DNA from: QHWK01 sp035315685
Lineage (GTDB): Bacteria > Acidobacteriota > Vicinamibacteria > Vicinamibacterales > CAVVIG01
Direction: 5' to 3'
Length of the DNA stretch: 28,846 nucleotides
Assembly (NCBI GenBank): GCA_035315685.1
Contig: DATFXR010000578.1
Coordinates: forward strand, 1-28,846
Shown: positions 7,365-14,710 of the stretch, piece by piece
Layout: every line of letters starts with the position of its first letter
How positions within the stretch are numbered: position 1 is the stretch's first letter
Made by a program: the position numbers and the translations under genes
The notes under the pieces: generated by a model
Told to the model about the DNA's origin: nothing
Database searches by the model: none
What the model saw: only the letters and a program-made list of their open reading frames with translations

Positions 7365-9515
7365 TCAGCGGTCGGAGAGGATCGACAGCGGATCGACGGC
7401 GAGCGCGCGGCGTGCGGGGAGCACGCATCCGATCGCGACCTCGCCGGCGACCACGAGCGCGGCGGCCAGGTAGCCCCTAACGCCAGGCGGTCCGGCATCC
7501 GGCGTGATGCGCATGAGCCACCGCGCGACGATCACCGAGCCGATCGAACCGGCGGTGATGCCGGCGCCGGCAAGGCGCACGCACTCCGCGATCATCTGAC
7601 GGATCACTCGCCAGCCGCGCGCGCCGAGCGCCAGCCGCAGCGCGATCTCGCGCTGACGTTGGTGCGCCGATTCCGCCAGCGCGCCCTGGACGCCGAGCAT
7701 GCCCAGCGTCACACCCAGCCCGGTCAGCACCACGACGAGGACCGCCGCGAGACGGTCCGGTGCCAGCGCGCTACGCGCGAGATGTGCGTTGAGCGTCATC
7801 ACCACCGCGCCTTCGCCGCCGGAGACTTGCTCGATCTGGCGGCGCACCGATCCGACCGCGGCGTCGTTCGCCTGGTCCACACCAATGATCAGTGTCATTC
7901 GCGGCAAGTAATGCTGCGACATCGGCAGGTAGATCGCCGGCTGCTGCGGGCGCTGCGATGCGCGCAGCACCGGGGAGCGGACGACGCCGACGATCTCGGT
8001 GCGGTGGCCGTCACGGTCGATGACCGCACTGCCCACCGCATGGCCGCCGAAATCGCGTTCGGCCGCTTCGCGGTTGATCACCGCGACACGGCAGGCTTCC
8101 GGATCGAGGACATCCGGAAACACGCGGCCCGCATCGAGTGAGAATCCCATCGACTCGAAGTAGCCCGGCGAGACGACCTGCGTGTCGAGTGCCGCCGTTG
8201 CTGGCGCGGCGCCTGACCCCAGATGAAACACCGTCTGCCCGCCACGACCGAACGGCGGTGGCGCCTGCTCTGCGTAGTAATAAACAGCAGGCTGTGGGGG
8301 TTCGTCCTTTCGTGGTGGCTTCGCGCCGACAACGCCGACGATCTCGAGGCGCTTCCCCTCGGAATCGACAATCGCCCGGCCAACGGCGTCGCCGGCAAAC
8401 ATGATCTCTGCAGCACGCACATTCACGAGAACGACCCGGCACGCGTCCGGCGTGTCGACGCCCGCAAACATCCGACCGGCGACCGGCCGTGCGGCGACCT
8501 GCGCGAGCGACTCGCGTGTGAACGCCACCGCGTCCGCGACGACGTCGCGCACCTGCGTCGCTGGAAGGTCGACGCGCATCGACTGCTCGGCAGAACGGCT
8601 GCCGGGAAGCCGTGCCGCCCATGCGGTCGTCGCCACGTGCGGCAGCGTCGCGACCGCACGCTCGACGTCCTGGAAGTATCTGGCGCCGGCGTCGGCTCGT
8701 GTGAACCCGGACGACGCCTCGACGATGGCGACGATCGTCTGCTCGAGGCGACGGCCGGCGCTCGTCTCGAGCGCGCTGCGGAAGCCTCTCATGAGAAGCA
8801 TCGCCGCGACGATGAGGAGGCTGCCGCACGCCAACTGCGCGATGACCAGCCCGCGGCGCAGGCGATGCATCGCGCGCGACGGTCCAGCGGTTTCGCGCTG
8901 CAGCACGATCGCCGGCTGCCGCCATCGCGTCTCGAGGAGTGGCAGCAGCCCGCACGCAATCGTCACTGCGACGCAGGCGGCACACGCCGCGGCGATCGCG
9001 CGCACATCCGGCGCGAACGTCAGCTGCCGGGCATCCTCCTCGAAGAACAGCGCCGGTACGATCCATACCGTCCATACCGCCAGCACGACACCCGCCGCAC
9101 CGCCGGCGAGCGAGATGAGCAGGCTGTCGGCGAACAGCTGCCGGGCGAGATGATGCCGTCCGCACCCCAGCGCGACGCGCGTCGCCGTTTCGTGCGCGCG
9201 TGCCGACCCCCGCGCGAGCAGCAACAGCGCGACGTTGGCGCAGGCGATGAAGAAGACCGCGTCCGTGGCGGCGCGCAGCAGGCCGTCGGCGCGCGCGAAC
9301 GCCGCCGACATCTCTGCCGCGTCGAGCGTTCGGTCGGACGCCGGCACCATCTGATTGGCCGCACGCCGGGAGACGATGCCCTCGCTCAGGCCGCGCACGA
9401 AGCCGTGCACGGCGGCGGTGCAGCCGATGCCGATCGCGATCGTCAGCACCAGCGCGAGCGTCACGCCCGGAGTCCCGACCAGGCCGCGTGCCGAACGGCG
9501 GAGATCCGTCAGCAT
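7365..9515 (-). CDS. FtsX/MacB-type ABC transporter permease, atypical (missing first periplasmic lobe, duplicated second)
   Basis: A 716-aa membrane protein with the plan of the two-lobed permeases common in Acidobacteriota. One membrane helix at the N-terminus (LALVLTIAIGIGCTAAVHGF) is followed by a three-helix FtsX block (FFIACANVALLLLARG), a linker helix (GLVIAQLACGSLLIVAAMLL), a periplasmic MacB-like region, and a second FtsX block (QREIALRLALGARGWRV), ending at PLSILSDR as in this family. Such permeases work with a separate MacB-like ATPase to move lipids or peptides or to transmit force; no ATPase gene is nearby. Two things are odd. Only about 45 residues separate the first helix from the first FtsX block, where relatives have about 200. 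Also, the second periplasmic region contains the same subdomain twice. The start at 9515 (MLTDLRRSARGL) matches the family's N-terminus; a GTG at 9551 in frame is less likely. Confidence 0.85.
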   Translation of the reverse strand: MLTDLRRSARGLVGTPGVTLALVLTIAIGIGCTAAVHGFVRGLSEGIVSRRAANQMVPASDRTLDAAEMSAAFARADGLLRAATDAVFFIACANVALLLLARGSARAHETATRVALGCGRHHLARQLFADSLLISLAGGAAGVVLAVWTVWIVPALFFEEDARQLTFAPDVRAIAAACAACVAVTIACGLLPLLETRWRQPAIVLQRETAGPSRAMHRLRRGLVIAQLACGSLLIVAAMLLMRGFRSALETSAGRRLEQTIVAIVEASSGFTRADAGARYFQDVERAVATLPHVATTAWAARLPGSRSAEQSMRVDLPATQVRDVVADAVAFTRESLAQVAARPVAGRMFAGVDTPDACRVVLVNVRAAEIMFAGDAVGRAIVDSEGKRLEIVGVVGAKPPRKDEPPQPAVYYYAEQAPPPFGRGGQTVFHLGSGAAPATAALDTQVVSPGYFESMGFSLDAGRVFPDVLDPEACRVAVINREAAERDFGGHAVGSAVIDRDGHRTEIVGVVRSPVLRASQRPQQPAIYLPMSQHYLPRMTLIIGVDQANDAAVGSVRRQIEQVSGGEGAVVMTLNAHLARSALAPDRLAAVLVVVLTGLGVTLGMLGVQGALAESAHQRQREIALRLALGARGWRVIRQMIAECVRLAGAGITAGSIGSVIVARWLMRITPDAGPPGVRGYLAAALVVAGEVAIGCVLPARRALAVDPLSILSDR
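7917..8525 (-). repeat. Tandem duplicated subdomain within the atypical permease
   Basis: Two aligned protein segments, about 350 bases apart: copy 1 (about 8525-8271) with DACRVVLVNVRAAEIMF and KRLEIVGVV ending in QPAVYYY, and copy 2 (about 8180-7917) with EACRVAVINREAAERDF and HRTEIVGVV ending in QPAIYLP. Spacing between matching motifs is the same in both copies. The copies have diverged, so the duplication is not recent. Boundaries are approximate, read by eye. Confidence 0.75.
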
Positions 9516-9662
9516 CGATTCCCGTCGTGCGAAGAACGTACCGCCATGCACACGGCGGCAGTTCGATCAGCCGTCGCGCGCGAGTGTCCAATCGTGGGAT
9601 CGCGCTGTCTGGGTTCGACGTGGAACGGCCGAGTCGCGCTCGCGTGGCCGAGCGCCCATCGG

Positions 9663-10151
9663 CTATCGCAGGTCGTTGTAACGCACCGCGACGATCTCGA
9701 GGCGCTCCGGTCCACGCGGCGCGCGAAGCGTCACCGTGTCGCCGACTCTTGCCGTCAGCAGCGCCCTGGCCAGCGGAGATCGCCAGGACACACGTGCGTC
9801 GCCCGAATCGAGCTCGTCCACGCCGACGATGGTGACCTCGCGCTCGCCGCCCGTCTCGTAGCGGATCGTGACGGTCGCGCCGAAGTGCACCCGATCGTGC
9901 GTCTTGCCCGCGTTGTCCACCACAACGGCCCGGTCGAGACTCTTCGACAGATACCGGATACGCCTGTCGATTTCGCGCAGCCTCCGCTTCCCGTAAATGT
10001 AGTCGCCATTCTCCGAGCGATCGCCGTTGCCCGCGGCCCACGCCACGGTGGCGACGATCGGCGGCCGCTCCACCTTCCACAGGCGCGTGAGCTCCTCATG
10101 TAGTCGTCGATACCCACCCGGCGTGATGTAGTTCTTGACCTCGTCAGCCAT
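9663..10151 (-). CDS. greB: Transcription elongation factor GreB
   Basis: A 162-aa protein with the standard Gre layout: an N-terminal coiled-coil hairpin (about 1-77) and a C-terminal FKBP-like domain (about 80-162). The hairpin tip reads GDRSENGDY with acidic residues D44 and E47, the pair that Gre factors insert into the RNA polymerase secondary channel to stimulate cleavage of backtracked RNA. The basic LREIDRRIRYL segment after the tip is closer to GreB than GreA. The start at 10151 (MADEVKNYITPGGY) fits the family; no strong ribosome site is seen before it. It lies upstream of and on the same strand as the atypical permease, with 147 bases between. It is divergent from the DUF4188-like gene. 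Confidence 0.93.
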   Translation of the reverse strand: MADEVKNYITPGGYRRLHEELTRLWKVERPPIVATVAWAAGNGDRSENGDYIYGKRRLREIDRRIRYLSKSLDRAVVVDNAGKTHDRVHFGATVTIRYETGGEREVTIVGVDELDSGDARVSWRSPLARALLTARVGDTVTLRAPRGPERLEIVAVRYNDLR

Positions 10152-10250
10152 GGACCGTCGAATAACGGAGGATACCCGAATCCCCTTGTAACGTAGGGCG
10201 CAGATTGATCGCGGTTTCGGCTCGAAGGCCGACACTCCGGGCGGGGTTGC

Positions 10251-10256
10251 TATACT
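10251..10256 (+). promoter_or_regulatory. -10 box for DUF4188-like gene, probably leaderless
   Basis: TATACT lies with 7 bases between its end and the ATG at 10264, and no Shine-Dalgarno sequence fits in that gap. Transcription would start at or next to the A of the ATG, giving a leaderless message. Confidence 0.5.
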
Positions 10257-10263
10257 CCCGGCG

Positions 10264-10777
10264 ATGGCCACGATCAATCGTCGCATCGCTGCCTCGATCG
10301 AAGGTGACTTCGTCGTCTTCATCATCGGCGCGCGGATCAACCGCTGGTGGAAACTGCCGAAATATCTGTGGTTCCTCTCGACCATGCCGAAGATGATCGC
10401 GGAGGTCGCCGCGCGGCCCGACAGCGGCTTCCTCGGAGCGGAACGCCTCGGCCTGACGACGAACGTGCAGTACTGGCGGTCGTTCGAGCAGTTGATGGCC
10501 TACTCGCGCGACCGCGATCAGACCCACTACCCGTACTGGGTGAAGTTCAACAAGGAAATCGGTTCGAACGGCGACATCGGCATCTGGCACGAGACGTTTC
10601 CTCGTGCGGGCCGGCGAATACGAGTGCATCTACAACAACATGCCCCTGCGAGGCCTGGCGAAAGCCGCCAATCAGGTCGATGCGGTCGGCCGCGCCGGCA
10701 CGGCGACGGGGCGACTGGGCCGCACCGATGGCAACGATGCGCCGATCGACGTCCGCGGAACCGAGCGAGGCGCGTAG
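10264..10777 (+). pseudogene. DUF4188-family (monooxygenase-like) gene with a frameshift near 10600
   Basis: The first 111 codons read as a DUF4188 protein (GDFVVFIIGARINRWWKLPK, then YWVKFNKEIGSNGDIGIWHET). After TTT at 10597-10599 the same frame turns into unrelated Arg-rich sequence, while the frame one base forward (from 10601) continues the family: LVRAGEYECIYNNMP, then a GRAGTATGRLGRTD-type tail, with a stop at 10775-10777. Joined, this gives about 170 aa, the usual size. So there is one extra base at about 10600, either a real mutation or a sequencing error. The family is of the dimeric alpha-beta-barrel monooxygenase type, with no defined substrate. If the frameshift is real the gene is broken, since the conserved ECIYNNMP part is lost; unshifted translation would run to 10836. 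Confidence 0.75.
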
Positions 10778-10820
10778 CACGATTCGCGTTCCAAGTCGCT
10801 GATTTGGAAGCCGAACCAGC

Positions 10821-10826
10821 TATGCT
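10821..10826 (+). promoter_or_regulatory. -10 box for full-length permease gene, probably leaderless
   Basis: TATGCT ends 6 bases before the ATG at 10833. As for the gene before it, there is no ribosome-binding sequence in the short gap, which suggests a leaderless transcript starting at the first ATG of an ATGATG pair. Confidence 0.45.
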
Positions 10827-10832
10827 GGCGCC

Positions 10833-13262
10833 ATGATGGCGCTCCGCGGCGCGGTCCGAGCCTTGTGGGCACGGCCTCAGCTGTCGCTCATGGCCGTCGC
10901 GCTCCTCGCGCTCGGTACTGGCGCGAACACGATCCTGTTCGCCCTCGCCGATGCCGTGATGTTCCGGCCGTTTCCCTTCGCCGGCCAGGATCGGCTCGTC
11001 ATCGGCGGTGGTGTGCAGGCCGGTCACCGTTCGGAGATTCCGTATCCCGATTTCGTCGACTGGCGGACGAGGGCGCACAGCTTCGACGACCTCGCGGCGA
11101 TCGCCTCGTGGAACTGGACCGGCACGCTGCAGGCCGACGAGCCCGCGCCGTTGGAGTATCGCGCCGTCTCCGGCAACTTCTTCGACGTGCTCGGCGCCGC
11201 GGCGGCGCTCGGTCGCACGCTGACGGCGGCCGACGACCGACGCGGCGCCGCGCTGGCAATCGTGCTGAGCCATGGTTTCTGGCAGCGGCAGTTCGGCGGC
11301 GATCGGCGCGTGATCGGACGATCGGTGCGCCTCGGGCGCCGGCTTTACACGATCGTCGGCATCATGCCGCCGGCGTTCTCGTACCCGGAGCGGCCCGATG
11401 CGTGGGTCGCGATCGTGCCCGCCGTCGAACGATTCCCGGTTCCCGGCCAACCCGACTTCGTCGACGACCGCGATGTCAGCGTGCTGCTCGTCATCGGCCG
11501 TCTGAAGCCTGACGTGCGGATCGAGACGGCGCGATTGGAGGTCGACCGCATCGTGCGGGACCTTGCGGCCGCGTACGGACGGACGGGCCGCATGGCGTCG
11601 ACGCTGGCGCCACTCGTCGACGATGTGATCGGCTCTGCCCGGATTCGCCTGTGGGCCTTGCTGGCGGCGGTTGCACTCCTGCTGACCGCCGCGGCCGCGA
11701 ATGTCGCTGGCCTGTTCCTCGTGCACATGTCCGCGCGGCGGCGCGAGTTCGCCATTCGGATGGCGCTCGGCGCGTCAACCGGTGCAATAGCGCGCGAGCT
11801 GCTGTGTGAAGCGGCGCTGGTGACAGCCCTCGCAAGCGGCCTCGCGTTCGCCATCGCGCGTACCGCGCTGCCGCTGCTCCTGGCCGTCGTTCCGCAGGAT
11901 CTTCCGCGAGTGGAACAGGCCGTGATCGGCGTACGTGCGCTCGTCTACACCGCCGGCGTCGGCACGTTCGTGACCGCCGTGTGCGTGCTCGTGCCGCTGC
12001 TGACGGTGCGCGGCTCACGGCTCGAGCAGATACTTCGCGATGGCGGCCGCACCGCTACTGGCAATCGACACAACCGGAGGGCGCGGCGCCTTCTGGTCGT
12101 GGCGGAGATCGCGATCGCCGTCCTGGTACTGTCGGGCGCGGCGCTCCTGTATCGAAGCGTCGCCAGCCTGGCCCATCTCGACGTCGGGTTTGTGGCTGAT
12201 CGGCTCGTCGCGATCGAGGTCCACGCGCCATCGGTGCAGACGGCGGACAGGACGAGAGAGCACCAGTTCTACACGCGTCTCATCGACGCGCTTCGCACCC
12301 TGCCGTCGGTCGAATCGGCTGCTGGCGTTGCCGGTCGTCCGCTGAAGAGACCCACCGGCCTCGATTCGTCCTGGCAGCGCGACGGGCAGACCATCGAGGA
12401 GGCGAAACGGAATCCGTGGGCGAACCTCGAGACCGTCACGCCAGGGTACTTCGAGACAATGGGCATTCGGCTCCTCGAAGGGCGAAGGTTCACCGACGAC
12501 GATCGGATGGAGACCGCGCCCGTGACGGTTGTCGGCGAGACGTTCGCGCGGCGGACGTGGCCCGGCACGTCCGCGATCGGCAAGCGACTGCGGGGTCACG
12601 GCTTCGACGAAAAACGCCGCGTTCCGCCATGGTGGACCGTCGTCGGCGTCGTGGCCGACGTTCGGTACCGCGATCTGCGCGCACCGTCGCTCGACCTGTA
12701 CGTGCCGTACGATCAGGCGGAGTTCTCGATCGGCGACGTCGTGATCCGTGCTCGCGGGCCGGCGCAGGCGGCCGTCGCCGCGATTCACGCGCGCGTGCGC
12801 TCCGTGGATCCGGACGGGGCGATCCGCATCGCGCTGATGCCTGACGAAATCGCGCGCGAGCAGATGCCGTGGCGCGCGAATCTGCTCTTCTTCGCGTTCT
12901 TTGCGGCGCTCACCGCGTTCATCGCGCTCGTCGGCCTTTACGGCCTGCTCGCGTCGCTCGTCGCGGAACAGGCCCACGAATTCGGCGTCAGGTTGGCTTT
13001 GGGCGCTACCACCGGACGTGTGATCAGCGAAGTGCTGGCCGCCGCCGGCCGCACCGCGTTCGTCGGCGTCGGCCTCGGTTGTATCGGAGCCGCGGCCGCG
13101 GGCCGCGGCGTGCAGGCCATGCTGTTCGGCGTGAGTCCTCTCGACGCCGTCGCGCTGACGACAGCTCCAGTGGTGATTCTCATCCTCGGGGTCACGGCGT
13201 CGGTGATCCCCGCGCGGCGGGCGGCCCGGATCGACCCGATCGTTTCCCTCCGGGCCGAGTAA
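10833..13262 (+). CDS. FtsX/MacB-type ABC transporter permease (two-lobed, full length)
   Basis: An 809-aa protein with the complete layout of the Acidobacteriota-type duplicated permease. It has an N-terminal helix (LSLMAVALLALGTGANTILF), a first MacB-like periplasmic domain (about 45-235), an FtsX block of three helices (about 268-390), a middle helix after a basic stretch (RRLLVVAEIAIAVLVLSGAAL), a second periplasmic domain (about 430-645) and a final FtsX block ending in PARRAARIDPIVSLRAE. Typical hallmarks are REFAIRMALGAS in the first block and HEFGVRLALGATTGRV in the last. Family role: the membrane part of a tripartite or mechanotransmitting ABC system. No ATPase is beside it, which is common for these genes. 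Two ATGs in a row (10833, 10836) make the start ambiguous by one codon. It is the normal counterpart of the reduced permease at 7365-9515. Confidence 0.92.
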   Translation: MMALRGAVRALWARPQLSLMAVALLALGTGANTILFALADAVMFRPFPFAGQDRLVIGGGVQAGHRSEIPYPDFVDWRTRAHSFDDLAAIASWNWTGTLQADEPAPLEYRAVSGNFFDVLGAAAALGRTLTAADDRRGAALAIVLSHGFWQRQFGGDRRVIGRSVRLGRRLYTIVGIMPPAFSYPERPDAWVAIVPAVERFPVPGQPDFVDDRDVSVLLVIGRLKPDVRIETARLEVDRIVRDLAAAYGRTGRMASTLAPLVDDVIGSARIRLWALLAAVALLLTAAAANVAGLFLVHMSARRREFAIRMALGASTGAIARELLCEAALVTALASGLAFAIARTALPLLLAVVPQDLPRVEQAVIGVRALVYTAGVGTFVTAVCVLVPLLTVRGSRLEQILRDGGRTATGNRHNRRARRLLVVAEIAIAVLVLSGAALLYRSVASLAHLDVGFVADRLVAIEVHAPSVQTADRTREHQFYTRLIDALRTLPSVESAAGVAGRPLKRPTGLDSSWQRDGQTIEEAKRNPWANLETVTPGYFETMGIRLLEGRRFTDDDRMETAPVTVVGETFARRTWPGTSAIGKRLRGHGFDEKRRVPPWWTVVGVVADVRYRDLRAPSLDLYVPYDQAEFSIGDVVIRARGPAQAAVAAIHARVRSVDPDGAIRIALMPDEIAREQMPWRANLLFFAFFAALTAFIALVGLYGLLASLVAEQAHEFGVRLALGATTGRVISEVLAAAGRTAFVGVGLGCIGAAAAGRGVQAMLFGVSPLDAVALTTAPVVILILGVTASVIPARRAARIDPIVSLRAE

Positions 13263-13270
13263 CTGTTCGC

Positions 13271-13290
13271 CCCGCACCCGTCGGCGGGGG
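13271..13290 (+). terminator. Possible hairpin after permease gene
   Basis: CCCCGC (13271-13276) pairs with GCGGGG (13285-13290) around an 8-base loop, 8 bases after the permease stop. It is GC-rich but has no following T-run, so it may be a Rho-independent end only in part. Confidence 0.35.
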
Positions 13291-13305
13291 AGGCGGCCCT
13301 GGTGT

Positions 13306-13420
13306 TTCCTATCGTCCTAATCTTTCCTATTGTCTGGCGTCGCGATGTTCTTGGAATGCACGGTCATTGAAATCACTGTCAAAAATTGACAGGCACGCGG
13401 CCGCGACCGCTTTGTATACT
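13306..13420 (+). promoter_or_regulatory. Putative operator and promoter of the radical SAM / His-x-Asp cassette
   Basis: This gap holds several signals. TTTCCTATCGTC (13306-13317) is repeated with one change as TTTCCTATTGTC (13324-13335), an 18-base period. A perfect 15-base palindrome TGTCAAAAATTGACA lies at 13377-13391, typical in form of a dimeric repressor site. A good -10 hexamer TATACT lies at 13415-13420, placing transcription start near 13427, about 110 bases before the ATG. The TTGACA half of the palindrome looks like a -35 box but is 23 bases from the -10, too far for a normal sigma-70 promoter. It may thus serve mainly as a binding site, or need an activator. No regulator gene is adjacent. 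Confidence 0.5.
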
Positions 13421-13537
13421 CCGCCGCGGCACGTGTTGTCAGCGCGGCCGCCGCCTCACCTTCTTGATTTTGCTTCGGTCGCGCCCGACAGTTCGTTACT
13501 GCAGCGGTCGCGACGCGCACCAGGCGAAGGAAACGGC

Positions 13538-14710
13538 ATGAGTATCGAAGTCAGGCCGCTGGGCGTCAAGTGCAACATCCAATGTCAGTACTGCTACCAG
13601 AACCCGCAGCGGGATGCCGGCAATGTTCCCGGCGATTTCGACCTTCCGAAGATGAAGGCGGCGCTCGAGCGGGCCGGATCGAGTTTCACGATTTTCGGCG
13701 GGGAGCCGCTGCTGGTGCCGGAACACGTCCTCCAGGAATTGTGGGCGTTCGGCAAGGAGCGGTTCGGTAGCAACGGCATCCAGACGAACGGAACGCTCAT
13801 CAACGATCGCTTCATCGACCTGTTCAAGAAGTACAGCGTGCACGTCGGTATCTCGATCGACGGCCCGGAAGAGCTGAACGACGTGCGATGGGCGGGGAGC
13901 GTCAAGGCGACTCGCGAAGCGACCGCCAGGACCCACGCCGCGATCGAGCGGCTGGTGCGCGAAGGGCTCACGCCCAGCCTCATCGTCACCCTGCACCGCA
14001 ACAACGCGACGGCGGACAAGCTGCCGCGAATGCGCGACTGGTTCCGATACCTCGACATGCTCGGCATCACGAGCGCGCGGCTGCACGATCTCGAGATCGA
14101 AGGGCCGGCGATCGGCGCGAAATACGGGCTCACCGTCGACGAGCAAATCGCCGCCTTCCTCGAATTCGCGGCGCTCGAGCTCCAGCTCCGGCAACTGCGG
14201 TTCGACGTGTTCTCCGACATTCGCAAGATGCTGATGGGCGACGACGACAACACCACCTGCGTGTGGAACGCCTGCGACCCGTACACGACGCGCGCCGTGC
14301 AGGGTGTCGAGGGCCACGGGCAGCGCAGCAACTGCGGCCGGACGAACAAGGACGGGATCGACTTCGTGAAGGCCGATCGGGAGGGCTTCGAGCGCTACCT
14401 CGCGCTGTACCATGCGCCGCAGGCGGTCGGCGGCTGCCAGGGCTGCCGCTTCTTCCTGATGTGCAAGGGACAGTGCCCCGGCGGATCGATCGGCGGAGAC
14501 TGGCGCAACCGATCGAGCAAGTGCGACCTGTGGATGGCACTGTTCGAACGCTTCGAGGCGGAGCTGATCGCGGAGGGCAAGACCCCTCTTTCGGTGAGCC
14601 CGCGGCGAGGCGCGATCGAAGCCTACGCGCTGCAGCAATGGGCATCGGGCCGGAGCGCCTATCTCGGTCAAGAGCTCGCTCGACTCGAGCCGCGCGTGAG
14701 CGCGGCATGA
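13538..14710 (+). CDS. Radical SAM/SPASM-domain peptide/protein maturase
   Basis: A 390-aa enzyme. C12-x3-C16-x2-C19 at the very N-terminus (VKCNIQCQYCYQNP) is the radical SAM cluster motif, followed by FGGEPLLVP (the GGE SAM-binding motif), QTNGTLIND and GISIDGPEELND. The C-terminal part is a SPASM-type domain with C241, C246, a G-x4-C at C266, C300-x2-C303-x5-C309-x3-C313 and C329, enough for auxiliary iron-sulfur clusters. Proteins of this build (anSME, PqqE and the RiPP cyclophane or thioether makers) modify peptides or protein side chains. The start at 13538 has GAAGGAAA just upstream; the N-terminus is unusually short, with no PqqD/RRE domain. It overlaps the next gene by ATGA, and the third gene encodes a His-x-Asp repeat protein, the likely substrate (inference). 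Which bond it forms cannot be read from sequence. Confidence 0.9.
   Translation: MSIEVRPLGVKCNIQCQYCYQNPQRDAGNVPGDFDLPKMKAALERAGSSFTIFGGEPLLVPEHVLQELWAFGKERFGSNGIQTNGTLINDRFIDLFKKYSVHVGISIDGPEELNDVRWAGSVKATREATARTHAAIERLVREGLTPSLIVTLHRNNATADKLPRMRDWFRYLDMLGITSARLHDLEIEGPAIGAKYGLTVDEQIAAFLEFAALELQLRQLRFDVFSDIRKMLMGDDDNTTCVWNACDPYTTRAVQGVEGHGQRSNCGRTNKDGIDFVKADREGFERYLALYHAPQAVGGCQGCRFFLMCKGQCPGGSIGGDWRNRSSKCDLWMALFERFEAELIAEGKTPLSVSPRRGAIEAYALQQWASGRSAYLGQELARLEPRVSAA

Noticed and set aside
8223..10103. Long plus-strand frame opposite the atypical permease.
   Set aside because: It is a shadow of the permease and greB genes, with no ribosome site and low-complexity Arg-rich product.
13386..13420. 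TTGACA with TATACT as a canonical sigma-70 promoter.
   Set aside because: The spacer is 23 bases, far from 17. TTGACA is more simply one half of the palindrome; I keep only the -10 box as a promoter element.
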